A DNA stretch of 10,526 nt, from the NCBI GenBank assembly GCA_000697335.1, contig JNEM01014522.1, positions 1 through 10,526 on the forward strand, read 5' to 3'. The translations under genes were made by a program, and so were the position numbers. The DNA is from Conidiobolus incongruus B7586 (Eukaryota; Entomophthoromycota; Entomophthoromycetes; Entomophthorales; Conidiobolaceae). The stretch's first letter is position 1. Every line of letters begins with the position of its first letter. Shown one piece after another: positions 8,533 through 10,526 of this stretch. The notes below the pieces were generated by a model, which ran no database searches, was not told where the DNA came from, and was given only the letters and a program-made list of their open reading frames with translations.

Positions 8533-9156
8533 ATTAAAATAATTACTCTCAGCTCACTGCTTGTTCTTTCATGCCTCCTTTGTATAGTTTGGAAATGGGG
8601 AATGCAAATTATTATTATCATTATAAGACTGCCAATAGTCTTCCTTCCAAGTTCACCATAATTAATCCTACTAAAGCAGCTCAAGGCTATGTCGATAATG
8701 ATATACCTATCATTTGGATGTTAGTCAATGATAGTTACAACTATGACTGCGCTTGTTTGGGAAAAATTAGTAAAGCTTTTGTTGATTGCATTGATACGTT
8801 TGATCTTTGGACTGAATTTAATTTCGCCAACCAGTTCACTGAAGTAGGTAAATGAGGTGCGTGTTAGTAAGCAGGATGTCACTTGGATTAGTCCAGGATA
8901 TGACTATCCTTTAAATGCACGTTTGTATGTATATAGCTGTATCAATGATAACATTGATGCTAGGGGTCTCGTTTAGCTAGTTCAAAGTTGGGCGGGATCT
9001 CAAAAGTGTGCTGCTATGGAAATAGAAGATTAATAAGGCAATTGGAAAAATGTTTATTTACATATTTCTACAATCTATTATTCTGATTTGGCAAACCAGG
9101 CATGAGTTACAGAGATATTGGTTGTATCTGTTCAGGAAGTAATGAAACATATATGA
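8533..9156 (+). pseudogene. Decayed gene of an unrecognised, probably secreted protein
   Basis: I do not recognise the family. An island of clearly higher GC than its flanks reads as protein-like sequence in consecutive frames. The longest piece is 94 residues (8571-8855), with mixed Tyr, Asn, Asp and Trp content and stretches such as DIPIIWMLVNDSYNYDCACL. It continues in another frame from 8854 (DVTWISPGYDYPLNARLYVYSC) and on with interruptions to about 9156. A hydrophobic run KIITLSSLLVLSC at 8536-8574, in yet another frame, looks like a signal peptide. Several Cys residues would suit an extracellular disulfide-bonded protein. I count about six breaks (stops and frame changes), too many for introns or sequencing error alone. 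The stops are mostly TAA and TAG. Composition and amino-acid pattern make former coding likely; function is unknown, and an accessory secreted protein is the most I would say. Confidence 0.6.
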
Positions 9157-10526
9157 CAAACACAGAACACAAAGCATTTACTATAATATTTATGGCATTG
9201 AGCAGTAAGATTATATTTGATAAACAGCCTTGGAGATGTAGTGAATCTTGTGTTTCTATTACTTTGTAATTTAAATAATGGGAATTTTTTGTGATTGAAA
9301 AAAAATAAACATTTTAATATATAAAAAGTAAAAATCAATATATATTATAAAATCAATAGTTTCTTTTATTTCTAATAACTTTTTGCTATACTTTTGGCAA
9401 AGATCTAACACCTAAAAGAGTTCTTTTTATTAAAGACTAAAATTTGATATTTCACAAACCAATTAAATTTTCCTGTAGAAATTTTCTTTCTTGTAAGCTG
9501 GTTTTTTAATTGCCTAAAATAATTATAATCACATAGGTTATAATCTAAAGAATATACTAGATGTGGTAGTTTTTTCTAGTTATTTTTGATTAGAAAGTTT
9601 TTTACAACTTTAGATTTATATATTTTATAATTATCATATAAAATAATAGGTTTTTTAAATTATATTAAAAATATTAATTAGAAATAGTTTTATTTAAAAA
9701 AACATAAAGTTTATTATTAATTGATTTTCTTTTAAAAACTAAATAAGAATAACATATATTATTATAATCTATTACAACAATTAATATTTATTTATTAATA
9801 AAGTGTTTATTTAAAGGAATTTATGAAAAGGGTTGATTTAATTTAATCCAACACTTTAATTTATGTTTTAGTAAAAGATTATACATAAAGATTTAAGATT
9901 CATCAATTGTAATAATTTACTATACAAGCTTTAGTTTCTAACTATACCTAAATAAGTTTTGTTTAACAATAGCTACTCTAGTTTTTTTTAAGCTTTAGTT
10001 AAATTATAAGATATTTATTTTATATTTTTATTAATTAATTTTAATTTAAACTTTAATATATATAAAATACTTATGTAACTAATATTAAAGTATCTTAATA
10101 ATTCTCTAGCTAAAATAAAAAGGTATTTTATAGTATAATTTTTTACTTAATTAATTAATAATTTTAAAAAGTGATAGTTAAAATTAATTTTTTAGATTTT
10201 AATAGGTTTTAGGTAATTTTTATTAACTTTAAAATAATTTACCTAGTAATAAATTGTTAATTTAAATAATATTTTATTATTAAAAGTTATTTATAAATTT
10301 TAAATGATTTTAAAAAGTTTGTGGTTAAATTTTACTAATATTAAAATAAAAAACTTTTAATGGTTATTATTTAATTTAAGTATAATTAAATTAAACAACC
10401 AATTTTAAAAAATTAATTTTTTAATTAAAAAAAATATTATATATATATATACACTAACCTATAAAAATAAGTTATAAAATTAAAAATATATATATTAATT
10501 AATAACTAAAATAATTATATATTTGT
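9157..10526. other. Extremely AT-rich, CpA/TpG-poor stretch without genes
   Basis: No gene is supported. A 68-residue minus-strand frame at 9132-9338 is low-complexity and starts inside the decayed gene. From about 9550 on, C is followed far more often by T than by A. By hand count, 9961-10440 holds 9 CpA+TpG against 34 CpT+ApG. Homopolymer A and T runs and TTAA-type words dominate. The change from the left flank (20 against 12 over 241-480) suggests a different mutational history, such as RIP-like CpA to TpA change in former repeat DNA. Confidence 0.6.
10405..10424. repeat. 20-bp A/T palindrome
   Basis: A perfect self-complementary block of only A and T, centred on TTAA, lies near the right end. 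At this base composition such palindromes are expected by chance, so this is descriptive only. Confidence 0.35.

Noticed and set aside
8897-9156. Use of a variant genetic code, with TAA/TAG read as Gln, to explain stops in the 8533-9156 region
   Set aside because: Both intact genes use CAA and CAG for Gln and end at TAA, the relic also changes frame, and it contains TGA stops. Decay explains all of this more simply.
9132-9338. 68-residue minus-strand frame rich in Phe and Cys
   Set aside because: It is low-complexity AT-derived sequence with no domain or neighbouring gene support, partly antisense to the decayed gene.
10438-10451. TA run near the right end as a possible functional site
   Set aside because: It is a short dinucleotide run in very AT-rich DNA with nothing else around it.

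Overview
The window is eukaryotic nuclear DNA, most likely from an early-diverging fungus. The evidence is very AT-rich flanks (roughly four-fifths A+T by eye), short introns of 48-51 nt with GTAAG-like donors and TAG acceptors, a nuclear gene for a mitochondrial fatty-acid oxidation enzyme, and a Pol III tRNA gene with clean A and B boxes. A Conidiobolus/Entomophthoromycotina-like genome would fit, but this rests on composition and gene structure, not on a search. The mitochondrial beta-oxidation enzyme argues against an anaerobic gut fungus.

Layout: 1 to about 3150 is an AT-rich desert with no convincing gene, containing two perfect hairpins (92-122 and 2403-2438). A short, less AT-rich patch with an inverted CCAAT and an AACCCC/GGGGTT inverted repeat (3151-3190) precedes a four-exon gene on the plus strand (3433-4947). 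That gene encodes a 454-residue coiled-coil protein. A tRNA-Pro(AGG) gene follows on the plus strand (5308-5379). A single-exon medium-chain acyl-CoA dehydrogenase gene lies on the minus strand (6916 down to 5672), convergent with the coiled-coil gene and with the tRNA between them. From 6917 to about 8400 there is another gene-free AT-rich stretch. A compositional island at about 8410-9156 holds the decayed remnant of an unrecognised, probably secreted protein gene. From about 9550 to the end the DNA is even more AT-rich and is clearly depleted in CpA/TpG relative to CpT/ApG, unlike the left flank.

The genes do not form an obvious functional unit. One is a probable cytoskeletal/septation-type scaffold, one makes mitochondrial beta-oxidation enzyme, and one is a housekeeping tRNA. 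The points most worth a second look are the same 5'-to-3' switch in synonymous codon choice in both protein genes although they lie on opposite strands, the CpA-depleted right end next to a decayed gene, the phase-0 introns that all carry in-frame stops, and the perfect 16-bp hairpin. No virus-like element, CRISPR array or clear transposon was recognised.
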